From the NCBI GenBank assembly GCA_903908015.1, contig CAIVQI010000011.1:1-21578 (forward strand): 21,578 bases of DNA, in the 5' to 3' direction. Both the position numbers and the translations under genes were made by a program. Positions 1-8,346 of the stretch are shown here, piece after piece (within the stretch, counting starts at the first letter, position 1; each line of letters opens with the position of its first letter). Under the pieces are notes generated by a model. The model was not told the DNA's origin and did not search any database. It was given only the letters and a program-made list of their open reading frames with translations. The stretch comes from an uncultured Bacteroidota bacterium. Lineage in GTDB: Bacteria > Bacteroidota > Bacteroidia > UBA7662.

Positions 1-101
1 CCAATGCGGGCCCGGCGAACCTTCAACAAATGTCGTTCTTCGTCATCCCGAAGTTGGATGTAGCCCTCATTGGGCAATTCGGGGTGGTAATATTGCTCCA
101 T
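1..101 (-). CDS. rsmE: RsmE-like 16S rRNA uridine methyltransferase, N-terminal fragment
   Basis: This is a partial gene. The ATG is at 101 and the frame runs off the left edge of the window after 33 codons. The readable protein starts MEQYYHPEL, then has a Gly-Tyr-Ile-Gln-Leu strand followed by DEERHLLKVRRARIG. The pattern 'xYHPxL ... ExRHLxKVxRxxxG' is the N-terminal PUA-like RNA-binding part of RsmE, which methylates N3 of U1498 in 16S rRNA. The catalytic SPOUT domain lies outside the window, so the call rests on the N-terminus only. It lies 61 bp downstream of miaA on the same strand and is probably the last visible gene of the left operon. The start is the only in-frame ATG near this conserved N-terminus. 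Confidence 0.72.
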   Translation of the reverse strand, partial: MEQYYHPELPNEGYIQLRDDEERHLLKVRRARI

Positions 102-162
102 AGTTCAAGAAATAGATGAGTGGCCAAAATAAAGTCTGTATGGAATCCATCGGCCTTGGCCT

Positions 163-1059
163 TCATCGTGTTAATAATGCGTCAACATGCTGAGCGATCC
201 GGGGATTTTGCGCATCCTCATACCAAGAAACGCCTTCCATTCTTCGGAACCATGTGAGTTGTCGACGCGCATAACTGCGTGTGTGAAACAAAATTTGCGT
301 GGCCACCTCGTTTTGTGCCAGTACGCCATCAAAATGCTGAAACCACTCCGAATAGCCCACGGTCTGTAGGCTTTTTAAATGCCTCAGTGGATACAGTTTA
401 CGCGCTTCGGCTTCCAAATTCGCTGCGATCATGCCTTGGGTTCTTTCAAAAATACGCTGGTGAAGCACCTCTCGGTTTGGGTTAAGTCCGATCATGCAAA
501 CGCCATACGGCAGGACTTTCTTGTGCCCGCTTCGGTGTTGAGAATAAGGAATTCCTGTAAGTTGTTCTACCTCCAATGCCCTAATGAGTCTTTGATGGTT
601 GTTCATATCGGCCGTTTCTGCGTATTTCGGGTCTCGTTTTTTGACTTCCGCTTGTAGCGCAGCAATGCCCTGATGCTGGAAAAACTCAGTCCAATATTGA
701 CGTGCCTCGCCCTGGTCAACAACCCCCATGTCATCAAAGCCTTCAATGAGCGCACGCAAAAAAAGTCCGCTACCCCCAACAGCTACAACCACCGGAACCT
801 TGTTCAGTAAGTTCTCCACAAGAGGTGAGGCTTCTCGCGCATAAGCGCCTGCATTCAGCGGTTGCTGGCAACTTCGATCGGCGATAAAATGGTGGCGAAT
901 ATGATTGAGTTGCTCTTTTGACGGTGCGGCAGTGCCGATAGGCATTTCTTGGTAAAACTGACGCGAATCAAATGAAACGATCTCGGTTTTGTATCGTTCA
1001 GCAAGTTGGATGGCCAACGCTGTTTTGCCCGAGGCGGTGGGCCCCACCACCACCACCAA
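163..1059 (-). CDS. miaA: tRNA dimethylallyltransferase MiaA
   Basis: MiaA transfers a dimethylallyl group to N6 of A37 in tRNAs that read UNN codons, the first step toward i6A/ms2i6A. The 298-residue length fits the family. The P-loop GPTASGKT is at residues 6-13. The DSRQFYQEMPIGTAAPS segment near residue 31 contains the conserved Asp/Ser of the active site, and the NNHQRLIRALEV segment is typical. No in-frame ATG exists between the stop of the preceding gene and the P-loop, so a TTG at 1059 is the most likely start; CTG or ATT codons a little upstream are less likely options. It follows the pRiA4b-like gene after 65 bp and precedes rsmE. The product acts in the cytoplasm, and its substrate DMAPP comes from the same isoprenoid pool used by the prenyl synthase at 14266. 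Confidence 0.95.
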   Translation of the reverse strand: MVVVVGPTASGKTALAIQLAERYKTEIVSFDSRQFYQEMPIGTAAPSKEQLNHIRHHFIADRSCQQPLNAGAYAREASPLVENLLNKVPVVVAVGGSGLFLRALIEGFDDMGVVDQGEARQYWTEFFQHQGIAALQAEVKKRDPKYAETADMNNHQRLIRALEVEQLTGIPYSQHRSGHKKVLPYGVCMIGLNPNREVLHQRIFERTQGMIAANLEAEARKLYPLRHLKSLQTVGYSEWFQHFDGVLAQNEVATQILFHTRSYARRQLTWFRRMEGVSWYEDAQNPRIAQHVDALLTR

Positions 1060-1124
1060 TAATTTTTGGGCTGGTGAATGACTCTTTGAGTGATGAATAG
1101 AAGACGACAGTTGGCGGTGAAATT

Positions 1125-1907
1125 TTAATAATCATCGCTGTCATAGGTCGAACTCCGACGTCCTCTTCCTCTGCCCTGTGAATATTCGTCATCATCAAAA
1201 CCTTCATCGTCATCCTGTTGATCGTCTTGATCGTCATCGTCGGTGATCCCATCTTCGTCGGACTGATCATCGCCCAGGTCATGAAGGTCATCTGCATCGA
1301 CACCTAGTTCTACTTCGGTAACTAAACTTAGCGGGTCATCATCGGCCTCCCTCGGTGCGCGCTGTGCGCCTGCTTCGAGGGTTTCAAACACAACCAAATC
1401 GTCGGCTGCCGGTTCAGCAGCAGCATCTGTCAATTCATCTACAACGTTGAGCGGAACGTCGTCGGGAATTGGACGAAAAACCGGTTTTACTGGGTATTGC
1501 TTCGGTGCCTCACCAATGCTTTTCACCATGCGGGGGTAATTTTCTCCGGCTTTTGGGGCGTCGGTACTGATATGCACCAATTCCGTGAGGAAAACCCATC
1601 CCTCGTCGGATTGATAGACATAGAGGAATCTTTGGTGTGGATCATCGATATAGTCACTAATTCTGACTTTCGACATGGGGGATGCACCGGAAATTTGGCT
1701 ATAGGGCAATAACTCAAATGCGATCTCATCCTCCATATGCCATAGGTCGTCGCTATAAAAAAATGAAGCAGGATGCTTCAAGTCGAAGCCATAAGCTTGT
1801 AAAATGGAGAAGTGCAAATCCTGAAAGGTTTGCGAAGATTTAATTTCGATTTCTCTGAAGAGATTGTCATGATCTTCAATCTCTATGCGAAAACGATATA
1901 TGGCCAT
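1125..1907 (-). CDS. pRiA4b ORF-3-like protein with acidic C-terminal tail
   Basis: The protein has 260 residues. The first ~110, starting MAIYRFRIEIEDHDNLFREIEI and including FQDLHFSILQAYGFDLKHPASFFY and a Leu-Pro-Tyr/Asp-Tyr-Ile-Asp segment, match the plasmid pRiA4b ORF-3 fold (also called IS1096 passenger TnpR-like). Despite the family name nothing here looks mobile: there are no inverted repeats and no transposase. From about residue 150 it becomes low-complexity and strongly acidic, with long Asp/Glu runs at about 199-240, and it ends in a short basic GRGRGRR patch followed by STYDSDDY. The function is not known. Its place between a CCA-type nucleotidyltransferase and miaA suggests a link with RNA or tRNA metabolism, but that is inference from context. 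The ATG at 1907 fits the conserved N-terminus. Confidence 0.8.
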   Translation of the reverse strand: MAIYRFRIEIEDHDNLFREIEIKSSQTFQDLHFSILQAYGFDLKHPASFFYSDDLWHMEDEIAFELLPYSQISGASPMSKVRISDYIDDPHQRFLYVYQSDEGWVFLTELVHISTDAPKAGENYPRMVKSIGEAPKQYPVKPVFRPIPDDVPLNVVDELTDAAAEPAADDLVVFETLEAGAQRAPREADDDPLSLVTEVELGVDADDLHDLGDDQSDEDGITDDDDQDDQQDDDEGFDDDEYSQGRGRGRRSSTYDSDDY

Positions 1908-1938
1908 GAAGGGAGGATTTTTGTGTCAAATAAACGAA

Positions 1939-3348
1939 CTAGTTGCATGCGGTCAACCCCATGCTAAGGGCTTTTTTATCTAAAAATTTAATGGCTTCAG
2001 TGGGGTTGTTTTCAATATCACCTTCAAGGATCGCCTCCCTCAAAGCATTTTTTAATTTGCCCACTTGAGGACCAGCAGGTAATTGGTATCGCGTCATGAT
2101 GTCATGGCCGCCAACTGGTGGTTGCCAAAGGCGAATGCGATCGCCTTGCTCGACCAATCGAAGTTTTTCTTCCAACAATGAAAAGTTCTCAAGGTACCTT
2201 CGAACCTTGCGCTCATTTTTAGAGGTGATGTCTGCCCTGCACAAAATCATCAGGGCATCAACCTCCGCTCCAGCCTCAAAAATCAACCTGCGTACTGCAG
2301 AGTCGCTGACGGTGGCCTTGGTGAGGGCAATGGGTCTTAAATGCAATCGGACCAATTTTTGAACACGCCGCATATCATCGTTGAGCGGAAGTTTGAGCCT
2401 TCGAAATATTTGAGGTACCATGCGCGCCCCCAGGTCTTCGTGCCCGTGGAAGGTCCAGCCTATATTGGGGTCAAACTTACGCGTGGGTGGCTTTGCGATG
2501 TCGTGCAAAAGCGCAGCCCAGCGCAACCAAAGCGGGGGATTCTGCGGCAGCATATTCATCAATACTTGCAGCGTATGGTAAAAATTGTCTTTATGCCCCA
2601 TGCCTTGCACTACTTCAACGCCCCGAAGGGCGGCCATTTCAGGAAAAAACCGTTCCAGCAGTCCGGTGTCCATCAACAGGTCGAATCCTACGTCGGGACG
2701 TGCTGATTGGATAATTTTATTGAGCTCATCTGAAATGCGCTCGGCTGAGATGATGTCGATCCGATGGGCACTGGTACGAATCCCTTGTAGCGTTTTCTCC
2801 TCGATTTTGAATCCAAGTTGACTCGCAAAACGAATCGCTCTGAGCATCCTTAGTGGGTCATCGCTGAAGGTCAGTTCGGGCTGTGAAGGCGTAACAATCA
2901 CCCCTTCATTGAGGTGCTTGACGCCACCATGCTGGTCGATCAATTTGCCAGGTACTGGCCAAATTTGCATGGCCAGTGCATTAATGGTGAAGTCGCGTCG
3001 ATTGAGGTCATCCTCAAGGCTTCCATCTTCCACCAAGGGCTTGCGCGAATCTGCGCGGTATGATTCTTTGCGCGCCCCAACAAATTCAACGTCTAAGTCA
3101 TGGGTATGCAACATGGCTGTTCCATACTGACCATAAAAATGAACTTGAGGCACGCCAGGCAGCCGCTTTGCCAATTCATGCGCAAATTCGATTCCACCCC
3201 CAACAACGAGAATATCCACATCTTTCACCGGTCTTTGAAGGAGTATGTCTCGTACATACCCGCCAACCAAATAACACTCCTGTTTCCGTTCGCAAGCAAG
3301 CCCGTAGAGCGCGTTGTAGAGTGGTTCGGGTAGATGATGGGGAATCAT
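1939..3348 (-). CDS. cca: CCA-adding tRNA nucleotidyltransferase / poly(A) polymerase family, HD domain
   Basis: This is a class II nucleotidyltransferase of 469 residues. YLVGGYVRD at 26-34 carries the GG motif and D43-x-D45 (KDVDILVV) is the metal-binding pair. A third acidic strand follows at about 84-91 (DLDVEFVG), and the RRDFTINALA motif is at 117-126. The head-neck region continues from there. An HD-type phosphohydrolase domain follows, with GHKDNFYHT and LLHDIAKP as the metal-binding segments. The most likely role is repair or synthesis of the 3' CCA end of tRNA. Sequence alone does not separate CCA addition from A-addition or poly(A) activity in this family. Its ATG overlaps the upstream glycosyltransferase stop as ATGA, indicating translational coupling. 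The gene stops with TAG, 31 bp before the pRiA4b-like gene. Confidence 0.9.
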   Translation of the reverse strand: MIPHHLPEPLYNALYGLACERKQECYLVGGYVRDILLQRPVKDVDILVVGGGIEFAHELAKRLPGVPQVHFYGQYGTAMLHTHDLDVEFVGARKESYRADSRKPLVEDGSLEDDLNRRDFTINALAMQIWPVPGKLIDQHGGVKHLNEGVIVTPSQPELTFSDDPLRMLRAIRFASQLGFKIEEKTLQGIRTSAHRIDIISAERISDELNKIIQSARPDVGFDLLMDTGLLERFFPEMAALRGVEVVQGMGHKDNFYHTLQVLMNMLPQNPPLWLRWAALLHDIAKPPTRKFDPNIGWTFHGHEDLGARMVPQIFRRLKLPLNDDMRRVQKLVRLHLRPIALTKATVSDSAVRRLIFEAGAEVDALMILCRADITSKNERKVRRYLENFSLLEEKLRLVEQGDRIRLWQPPVGGHDIMTRYQLPAGPQVGKLKNALREAILEGDIENNPTEAIKFLDKKALSMGLTACN

Positions 3349-5060
3349 GGATGAGCGGGTGCAAAAATAGGCTGAATATGAATCAGATAGCGATTTTCTA
3401 ATATTTTTTCCCGCTTTTGTGGATGAAAGAAATCAGGCTTGAGGGTGGTGACCCTAGTAAAGGGTAATACCTGCAGCGTATCGGCTGTACGACCCGATTG
3501 GCTCAGGTGTGCCTTGCCCTCAGAGTCCGTGTAAACCCAGGCTGCTGTCGGAGGAAGCTCGGTGGGTTTTGTCGCTACGGGCACAATCCTTCTCGCATAG
3601 AAGTGCATAGCATGCAGGCTCTCATCCCCACATCCCAAAATCCAAATGGGATCATCATCAGATTGCGAGCGATACCATTGGGCCGCACGGACACTGGCTT
3701 GGTAGGGCAGTACATTGGGGTAAAAAACCAACAGCAATGCAGCCGAAAGCAAGATGAACATGGCCACGGTGTGTGCCAACAGGGCATGATTTCCCGTAAA
3801 ACGACCTCTGATGACCAAGTAGGAGATCACCAGCCATGCAAAACCGATGGCGATTGACGCCACCGGACGAATGGCCACGAGTGCTGTAAGTCCCGCCACC
3901 GCGAGCAGCAATAAAATAAGCAACGCGTTGTGCCCCAACCAAAGGTACTTATTGACCCGTGTGGCGCTGAGCATTCTGCCGCACAATACAGCAGCAAAAG
4001 GCCACACTATATAGATATAATGGGGCAGTTGATAGGCACTGCCCGACAGGGCGACTGTCAGCATGATCAAGCCCATTAATGCCCCAAGGCCAGCATAATG
4101 CCACTTTTCAATGCGCCAGGATTTGACAGCATAAACGAGTGATGCCACCAAAATCAAGGTCCATGGTAAAAATGACCAGGCCAGGCTGCCCGTAAGAAAA
4201 AGGGGGTCGGGCTGATTGGCCCAGGGATTCTCACCAGTGATCCGGCCAAAACTCTGGGTCCATAGGTAATAGCGCACCCCATCGTGCCAGCCCCATTGGT
4301 TGTATAGTCCCCACAGCATGGGGGACAACAAGAGAAAAACGCCCAAAATGACCATCAATAAGGCGGGAATCAATCGTATGGTGTGTAAAGGAGATGTTGC
4401 CAAAGGATGCGCTTGGGATTTTCTTGATCGCTCCACCATAGGCCATGAGGGAAGTAGCCCAACAACTACGGCAACCGCAGCTATAGGTCCTTTGGCCATT
4501 AAGGCCAGTGAAAGTGACAGTATAAAACCAACTAGCGAACCGGTGCCCCGTTGGAATAGGAACGCTTGACCTTGCCAAAGAGCGAGGGTGGTAAGGCCCA
4601 ACAACAAACTATCGGTTCGCAGATCTACGTTCATCAACAGCATGCCGAGATTACAGGCATAAACCCAACGACTTGGCCACACTGCTGCTTGTCCCCATAG
4701 AAGCCGCGCCCAATTTCCGATTGCCCAGATGGACAATGCGGCTGCCAACCATGAAAACAACCTGAAGCCGGCTTCAGTGGGCCCCAACAACCACATGCCC
4801 AATGCACCAGTCCAGAAAATTAACGGGGGCTTATCGGGGTAGCCCCGCGACTGATAGCGCTGCCCGTGCTCTGTGAGCTCGGTTAGGGGCGCACCAACCA
4901 ACATCTCCCGCGACATAGAAGCGTATTGAGCGCTGTCGACCTCCATGATTTCTTGATGTATTCCGGTCCAAAGCAGGGGTAGGAGGGAAACAACGAGAAA
5001 TAAAGCCCAGCCCCAATGATGGGCGAAATGTCGAATCTCTTTCGTAGTTAAGGAGCCCAC
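3345..5060 (-). CDS. ArnT/PMT-like integral membrane glycosyltransferase
   Basis: This 571-residue polytopic membrane protein has roughly 11-13 hydrophobic segments. A first helix at about 16-30 is followed by a periplasmic loop with MEVDSAQYASMSREML. That loop resembles the acidic-x-x-x-Tyr-Ala motif of GT-C enzymes such as ArnT and the protein O-mannosyltransferases. The PDKPPLIFW segment that follows is also characteristic. After the last helix (near 440-460) a ~110-residue soluble tail remains. Such enzymes move a sugar from a polyprenyl-phosphate carrier to lipid A, protein or another acceptor outside the inner membrane; the acceptor cannot be told from sequence. The start is probably the GTG at 5060, which overlaps the upstream GT2 gene by 13 bp; the 3' end overlaps the CCA gene by 4 bp. 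The GT2 neighbour is the likely source of its donor. Confidence 0.85.
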   Translation of the reverse strand: MGSLTTKEIRHFAHHWGWALFLVVSLLPLLWTGIHQEIMEVDSAQYASMSREMLVGAPLTELTEHGQRYQSRGYPDKPPLIFWTGALGMWLLGPTEAGFRLFSWLAAALSIWAIGNWARLLWGQAAVWPSRWVYACNLGMLLMNVDLRTDSLLLGLTTLALWQGQAFLFQRGTGSLVGFILSLSLALMAKGPIAAVAVVVGLLPSWPMVERSRKSQAHPLATSPLHTIRLIPALLMVILGVFLLLSPMLWGLYNQWGWHDGVRYYLWTQSFGRITGENPWANQPDPLFLTGSLAWSFLPWTLILVASLVYAVKSWRIEKWHYAGLGALMGLIMLTVALSGSAYQLPHYIYIVWPFAAVLCGRMLSATRVNKYLWLGHNALLILLLLAVAGLTALVAIRPVASIAIGFAWLVISYLVIRGRFTGNHALLAHTVAMFILLSAALLLVFYPNVLPYQASVRAAQWYRSQSDDDPIWILGCGDESLHAMHFYARRIVPVATKPTELPPTAAWVYTDSEGKAHLSQSGRTADTLQVLPFTRVTTLKPDFFHPQKREKILENRYLIHIQPIFAPAHP

Positions 5061-5785
5061 CGGTATTTAAGGATGCAGTAAATCGCCCGAAATCCGTCGC
5101 GCCAATTTATTTTTTTTCCTTCGGCGTAGGTCCTGCCATAGTAGGAAATGCCCACTTCGTAAATTCGAATGTTGGGAATTCTGGCAATTCGAGCCGTGAC
5201 CTCAGGTTCGAAACCAAACCGATTTTCCTTGAGTGGGAGCGACTGCACCACCTCACGACGGAACATTTTATAGCAGGTTTCCATATCCGTGAGGTTGAGG
5301 TTGGTCAACATATTGCTCAGGAATGTAAGGAATTTGTTGCCAATGGTGTGCCAAAAAAACAATACCCTATGTGGCCTGCCGCCCATAAACCTGGATCCGT
5401 AGACCACATCGGCCACGCCCATAACAATAGGGGATAGCAATAATTTGTATTCTCTGGGGTCGTATTCTAGGTCTGCGTCCTGAATGACCACCCAATCCCC
5501 CGAGGCCTTCGAAATTCCGGTGCGCAGAGCCGCGCCTTTGCCCTGGTTCTGGGGATGATGAATCAGTTGAATGTTGCGTTCTGGATGCGTTTTGATGTAT
5601 TCCTCTGCGATAGCTCCTGTATGATCAGTGGATGCGTCATTCACCACCACGACTTCCAGCATGATCCCGACACCCGGCTCAGCAGCAAAAACCCGGTCAA
5701 GTAAGGTGGTCAGCGTTCTTGCTTCATTATAGGCCGGCACCACCACACTGAGGGTGCCGCCTGGAATAGTCTGGGTCAATTCCAT
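5048..5785 (-). CDS. GT2 glycosyltransferase, polyprenyl-phosphate sugar synthase (DPM1-like)
   Basis: The protein has 245 residues and a GT-A fold. VVVPAYNE is at 14-21 and a nucleotide-binding VVNDASTD at 47-54. The NQGKGAALRTG segment is at 80-90 and the metal-binding D103-x-D105 lies in QDADLEYDP. YGSRF, DMETCYKMFRR and a GFEPEVTARIAR segment follow. This order matches dolichyl/undecaprenyl-phosphate mannosyl- or glucosyltransferases of the DPM1 type. No C-terminal membrane helices are present, so it should be a peripheral enzyme on the cytoplasmic face. It probably charges a polyprenyl phosphate with a hexose for the overlapping ArnT-like gene; the sugar cannot be predicted. It is the first gene of the left operon, and the ATG at 5785 follows closely after a TAGTTTTG box. 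Confidence 0.9.
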   Translation of the reverse strand: MELTQTIPGGTLSVVVPAYNEARTLTTLLDRVFAAEPGVGIMLEVVVVNDASTDHTGAIAEEYIKTHPERNIQLIHHPQNQGKGAALRTGISKASGDWVVIQDADLEYDPREYKLLLSPIVMGVADVVYGSRFMGGRPHRVLFFWHTIGNKFLTFLSNMLTNLNLTDMETCYKMFRREVVQSLPLKENRFGFEPEVTARIARIPNIRIYEVGISYYGRTYAEGKKINWRDGFRAIYCILKYRWAP

Positions 5786-5789
5786 GCCG

Positions 5790-5797
5790 CAAAACTA
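5790..5797 (-). promoter_or_regulatory. Candidate -7 promoter box for the GT2 operon
   Basis: Read on the minus strand this is TAGTTTTG, an exact match to the TAnnTTTG -7 element known from Bacteroidota sigma-A promoters. It ends 5 bases before the GT2 start codon, so transcription would begin at or almost at the ATG, giving a nearly leaderless message. A CTG about 19 bases upstream may stand in for the usual TTG at -33, but this second box is weak. Confidence rests on the match and its position in a 134-bp divergent gap. Confidence 0.4.
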
Positions 5798-5864
5798 ACC
5801 AAAATCCCTGCCAGCGCAGTATCGCATAATCCCTAATTATTTTTGAAATTCCAGTCAGGTTTGG

Positions 5865-5892
5865 TTTGACGTATCACTTATGTCGATATTTG
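5865..5892 (+). promoter_or_regulatory. Candidate topA promoter
   Basis: TTTG at 5865-5868 and GATATTTG at 5885-5892 resemble the -33 TTTG and -7 TAnnTTTG elements of Bacteroidota. The -7 box has one mismatch and the 16-base spacing is slightly short. The predicted start of transcription would lie about 20 bases before the topA ATG at 5920. The TTG at 5866, which could in principle act as an upstream in-frame start, is better read as part of this promoter. Confidence 0.35.
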
Positions 5893-5919
5893 CACCTCGT
5901 TAACCAAAGACCGTCGCTT

Positions 5920-8328
5920 ATGTCCAAGAACCTCGTGATCGTTGAGTCACCCGCCAAAGCAAAGACTATTGCAGGTTATTTGGGCGAGGGTTTCGTTGTG
6001 AAATCGTCTTATGGGCATATTCGTGATTTGGTCAAAAACGACAAAGCCATCGATGTTGAACGGGGGTTTTTACCCCTCTATGAGGTGCCAGCAGATAAAA
6101 AGGAACGCGTGGGTGAGTTGCGTAAGGCTGCCAAAATGGCCCATATGGTTTGGCTCGCTTCCGATGAAGACCGAGAAGGTGAGGCCATCAGTTGGCACCT
6201 GCAACAAGTACTCGAATTGCCCGATGAAAAAGTGCGTCGGATCGTTTTTCATGAAATTACCAAGAGCGCGATCCAGCATGCTGTCCAAAATCCAAGGGGA
6301 ATTGATATTGATTTGGTGAATGCGCAGCAAGCACGTCGAATTCTCGATCGGTTGGTGGGCTTCGAACTATCCCCCGTGCTGTGGAGAAAAGTTAAGACTG
6401 GACTTTCAGCAGGTCGCGTACAGTCGGTGGCCGTCCGCTTGGTGGCCGAACGCGAGCATGAAATCATGAAGTTTCAATCATCGCCTGCGTTTCGGGTGGT
6501 GGCCGATATGCGGGCAACAGATCATCGTCCTTTTGACGCTGAATGGCCGCATCGACTTCCAACCGTGGAGGCTGCTCATGAGCTTTTGGACAAACTGAAG
6601 GGCAAGCGATATGAGGTTGTATCGGTCGAGCAAAAGCCATTTAAAAAATCTCCAGCTCCTCCATTCACCACAAGCACACTACAGCAAGAAGCCTCACGCA
6701 AGCTTCGCTTTGCAGTCAACCGAACCATGCGACTCGCTCAGGACCTTTATGAAGCAGGGAAAATCACTTATATGCGAACCGACAGTGTGAACCTCTCGGA
6801 TTTTGCATTGGGCGCAGCGTCTGATCGAATTCAGGCTCTTTTTGGAGGGCAATATGTCCAGCAGCGGCGGTTTAAGACCAAATCTGCCTCAGCCCAGGAA
6901 GCGCATGAGGCGATACGTCCCACCGATTTTGCCATAGAGCATTGTGGAATGGATGGTGAACACCAGCGCCTGTATGAGTTGATTTGGAAGCGGGCTTTAG
7001 CATCTCAAATGGCAGATGCCCAACTCGAAAAGACGGTAGCACGACTGCGGCCAGAGGGCATGCAGGAGTTTTTCATGGCAGAGGGTGAGGTTGTTCAGTT
7101 TGATGGATTTTTGAAATTATACTTAGAATCGACGGATGAAGAAGAAGGGAGCCGGGATGAGCAAGAGGATAGTAAATCTAAGGATTCGGGTTCCAAAAAA
7201 TTGCCCAGGCTCACCGCAGGCGAATGGCTCAACGCCGATGCGGTGACTGCCACAGAACGGTACAGCAGACCGCCATCGCGCTATACTGAAGCTAGTTTGG
7301 TGAAGAAGCTCGAGGAGCTTGGCATTGGCAGACCATCTACTTATGCACCCACCATCACCACCATTCAGGCGCGCGATTATGTAGTGAAAAGTCAGCTCGA
7401 AGGCTTTAAACGAAGCTATCGCATCCTCCGATTAAAATCTGATGCCATTACCCAGGAAATACGTGAGGAAACTACCGGGGCCGATAAGGGCAAATTAATG
7501 CCCACGGATATTGGGATTCTCGTCACTGAGTTTTTGAAGGAGAATTTCGAGGATGTCATGCGCTATGACTTTACTGCACAAGTCGAGGCACAATTCGATC
7601 AGATTGCTTCCGGTTCCCTCCAATGGGATTCGATGATCAGTGATTTTTATGGCCCTTTTCATGGGGCTGTACTGGAGGCAGGAGGGAAAGAAGTGTCACC
7701 TGTAAATGGTGAGCGGGTCCTTGGTTTAGACCCAGTTACGGGTTGGGTGGTTACGGTACGCATGGGAAGGTATGGTCCTTTGGCCCAGATGACAAACCCC
7801 CAAGACGCGGAAGCTAAGCCGCGATTTGCCAATATACCTGACGGCTTGTTTTTAAATAACATTACTTTAGAGCAGGCTATTCCTCTTTTTGCATTGCCCA
7901 AAGCGCTGGGGACATATGAAGAGTTGCCTGTTTCAGTTGGAAAGGGAAAGTTTGGTCCTTTTGTTCGCCACGGACAATCCTATGTTTCATTGCCCAAAGA
8001 CATCGATTTATTCTCCATTTCCTTGGAGCAATCAATTGAGTTTATTCTGGCCAAGCGGAAAAGGGATGCTGAGAAAATCATCCATCATTTTGAGGAGTTG
8101 GGCATTCAGGTGCTGAACGGACAATGGGGGCCTTACCTTTCAGCCAATGGAAGAAATTACAAAATACCAAAGGGCACCGACGCGTCATCTTTAACACCCG
8201 ATGAGTGTTTGGTATTGATCAAAGAGGGTGAGGCCACTTCCAGGCCGGTCAAGGGTGGAGCAAAAGTGAGCAAGGGCGCTTCTTCCGTTAGCAGAAAAAA
8301 AGTTAGCCCCAAGAAAACCACAGGCTGA
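5920..8328 (+). CDS. topA: DNA topoisomerase I (type IA)
   Basis: This enzyme relaxes negative supercoils by cutting and rejoining one strand. The protein has 802 residues. The Toprim domain starts at once with VIVESPAKAKTI (E9), and D82-x-D84-x-E86 lies in SDEDREGEA. The catalytic Tyr284 is in ITYMRTDSVN. There is an acidic Ser/Glu/Asp/Lys-rich linker at about 406-426. The C-terminus has no zinc-binding cysteine pairs. Instead it has at least three GxxGP-type topoisomerase C-terminal repeats near residues 600-625, 673-692 and 731-750, then a basic Ser/Lys/Gly tail. This layout is common in Bacteroidota. The ATG at 5920 (MSKNLVIVE) puts the conserved N-terminus in its usual place. The frame is open 18 codons further up to a TTG, but those residues have no family counterpart. 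The SirB1-like gene follows after 18 bp. Confidence 0.97.
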   Translation: MSKNLVIVESPAKAKTIAGYLGEGFVVKSSYGHIRDLVKNDKAIDVERGFLPLYEVPADKKERVGELRKAAKMAHMVWLASDEDREGEAISWHLQQVLELPDEKVRRIVFHEITKSAIQHAVQNPRGIDIDLVNAQQARRILDRLVGFELSPVLWRKVKTGLSAGRVQSVAVRLVAEREHEIMKFQSSPAFRVVADMRATDHRPFDAEWPHRLPTVEAAHELLDKLKGKRYEVVSVEQKPFKKSPAPPFTTSTLQQEASRKLRFAVNRTMRLAQDLYEAGKITYMRTDSVNLSDFALGAASDRIQALFGGQYVQQRRFKTKSASAQEAHEAIRPTDFAIEHCGMDGEHQRLYELIWKRALASQMADAQLEKTVARLRPEGMQEFFMAEGEVVQFDGFLKLYLESTDEEEGSRDEQEDSKSKDSGSKKLPRLTAGEWLNADAVTATERYSRPPSRYTEASLVKKLEELGIGRPSTYAPTITTIQARDYVVKSQLEGFKRSYRILRLKSDAITQEIREETTGADKGKLMPTDIGILVTEFLKENFEDVMRYDFTAQVEAQFDQIASGSLQWDSMISDFYGPFHGAVLEAGGKEVSPVNGERVLGLDPVTGWVVTVRMGRYGPLAQMTNPQDAEAKPRFANIPDGLFLNNITLEQAIPLFALPKALGTYEELPVSVGKGKFGPFVRHGQSYVSLPKDIDLFSISLEQSIEFILAKRKRDAEKIIHHFEELGIQVLNGQWGPYLSANGRNYKIPKGTDASSLTPDECLVLIKEGEATSRPVKGGAKVSKGASSVSRKKVSPKKTTG

Positions 8329-8346
8329 TTTCGTATTTTTATCGTT

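Noticed and set aside
1183..1270. Repetitive GAT/GAC-like tract as a DNA repeat array
   Set aside because: It encodes the Asp/Glu-rich tail of the pRiA4b-like protein in frame, without regular unit length.
1125..1907. Possible mobile element because the protein family is named after a plasmid and IS1096
   Set aside because: No transposase, terminal inverted repeats or target-site duplication is present, and the gene sits inside a tight housekeeping cluster.
5866..5919. Upstream in-frame start for topA at a TTG
   Set aside because: The ATG at 5920 gives the conserved MSKNLVIVESPAKA start; the extra 18 codons have no family counterpart and overlap a candidate promoter.
7130..7200. Acidic stretch in topA as a possible frameshift or insertion
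   Set aside because: The frame stays open and the flanking topoisomerase motifs are intact; it is a low-complexity linker.
8330..8346. TATTTTTA just before the SirB1-like gene as a promoter
   Set aside because: It is too close to the GTG, lacks the final G and any -33 element, and the gene probably shares the topA transcript.
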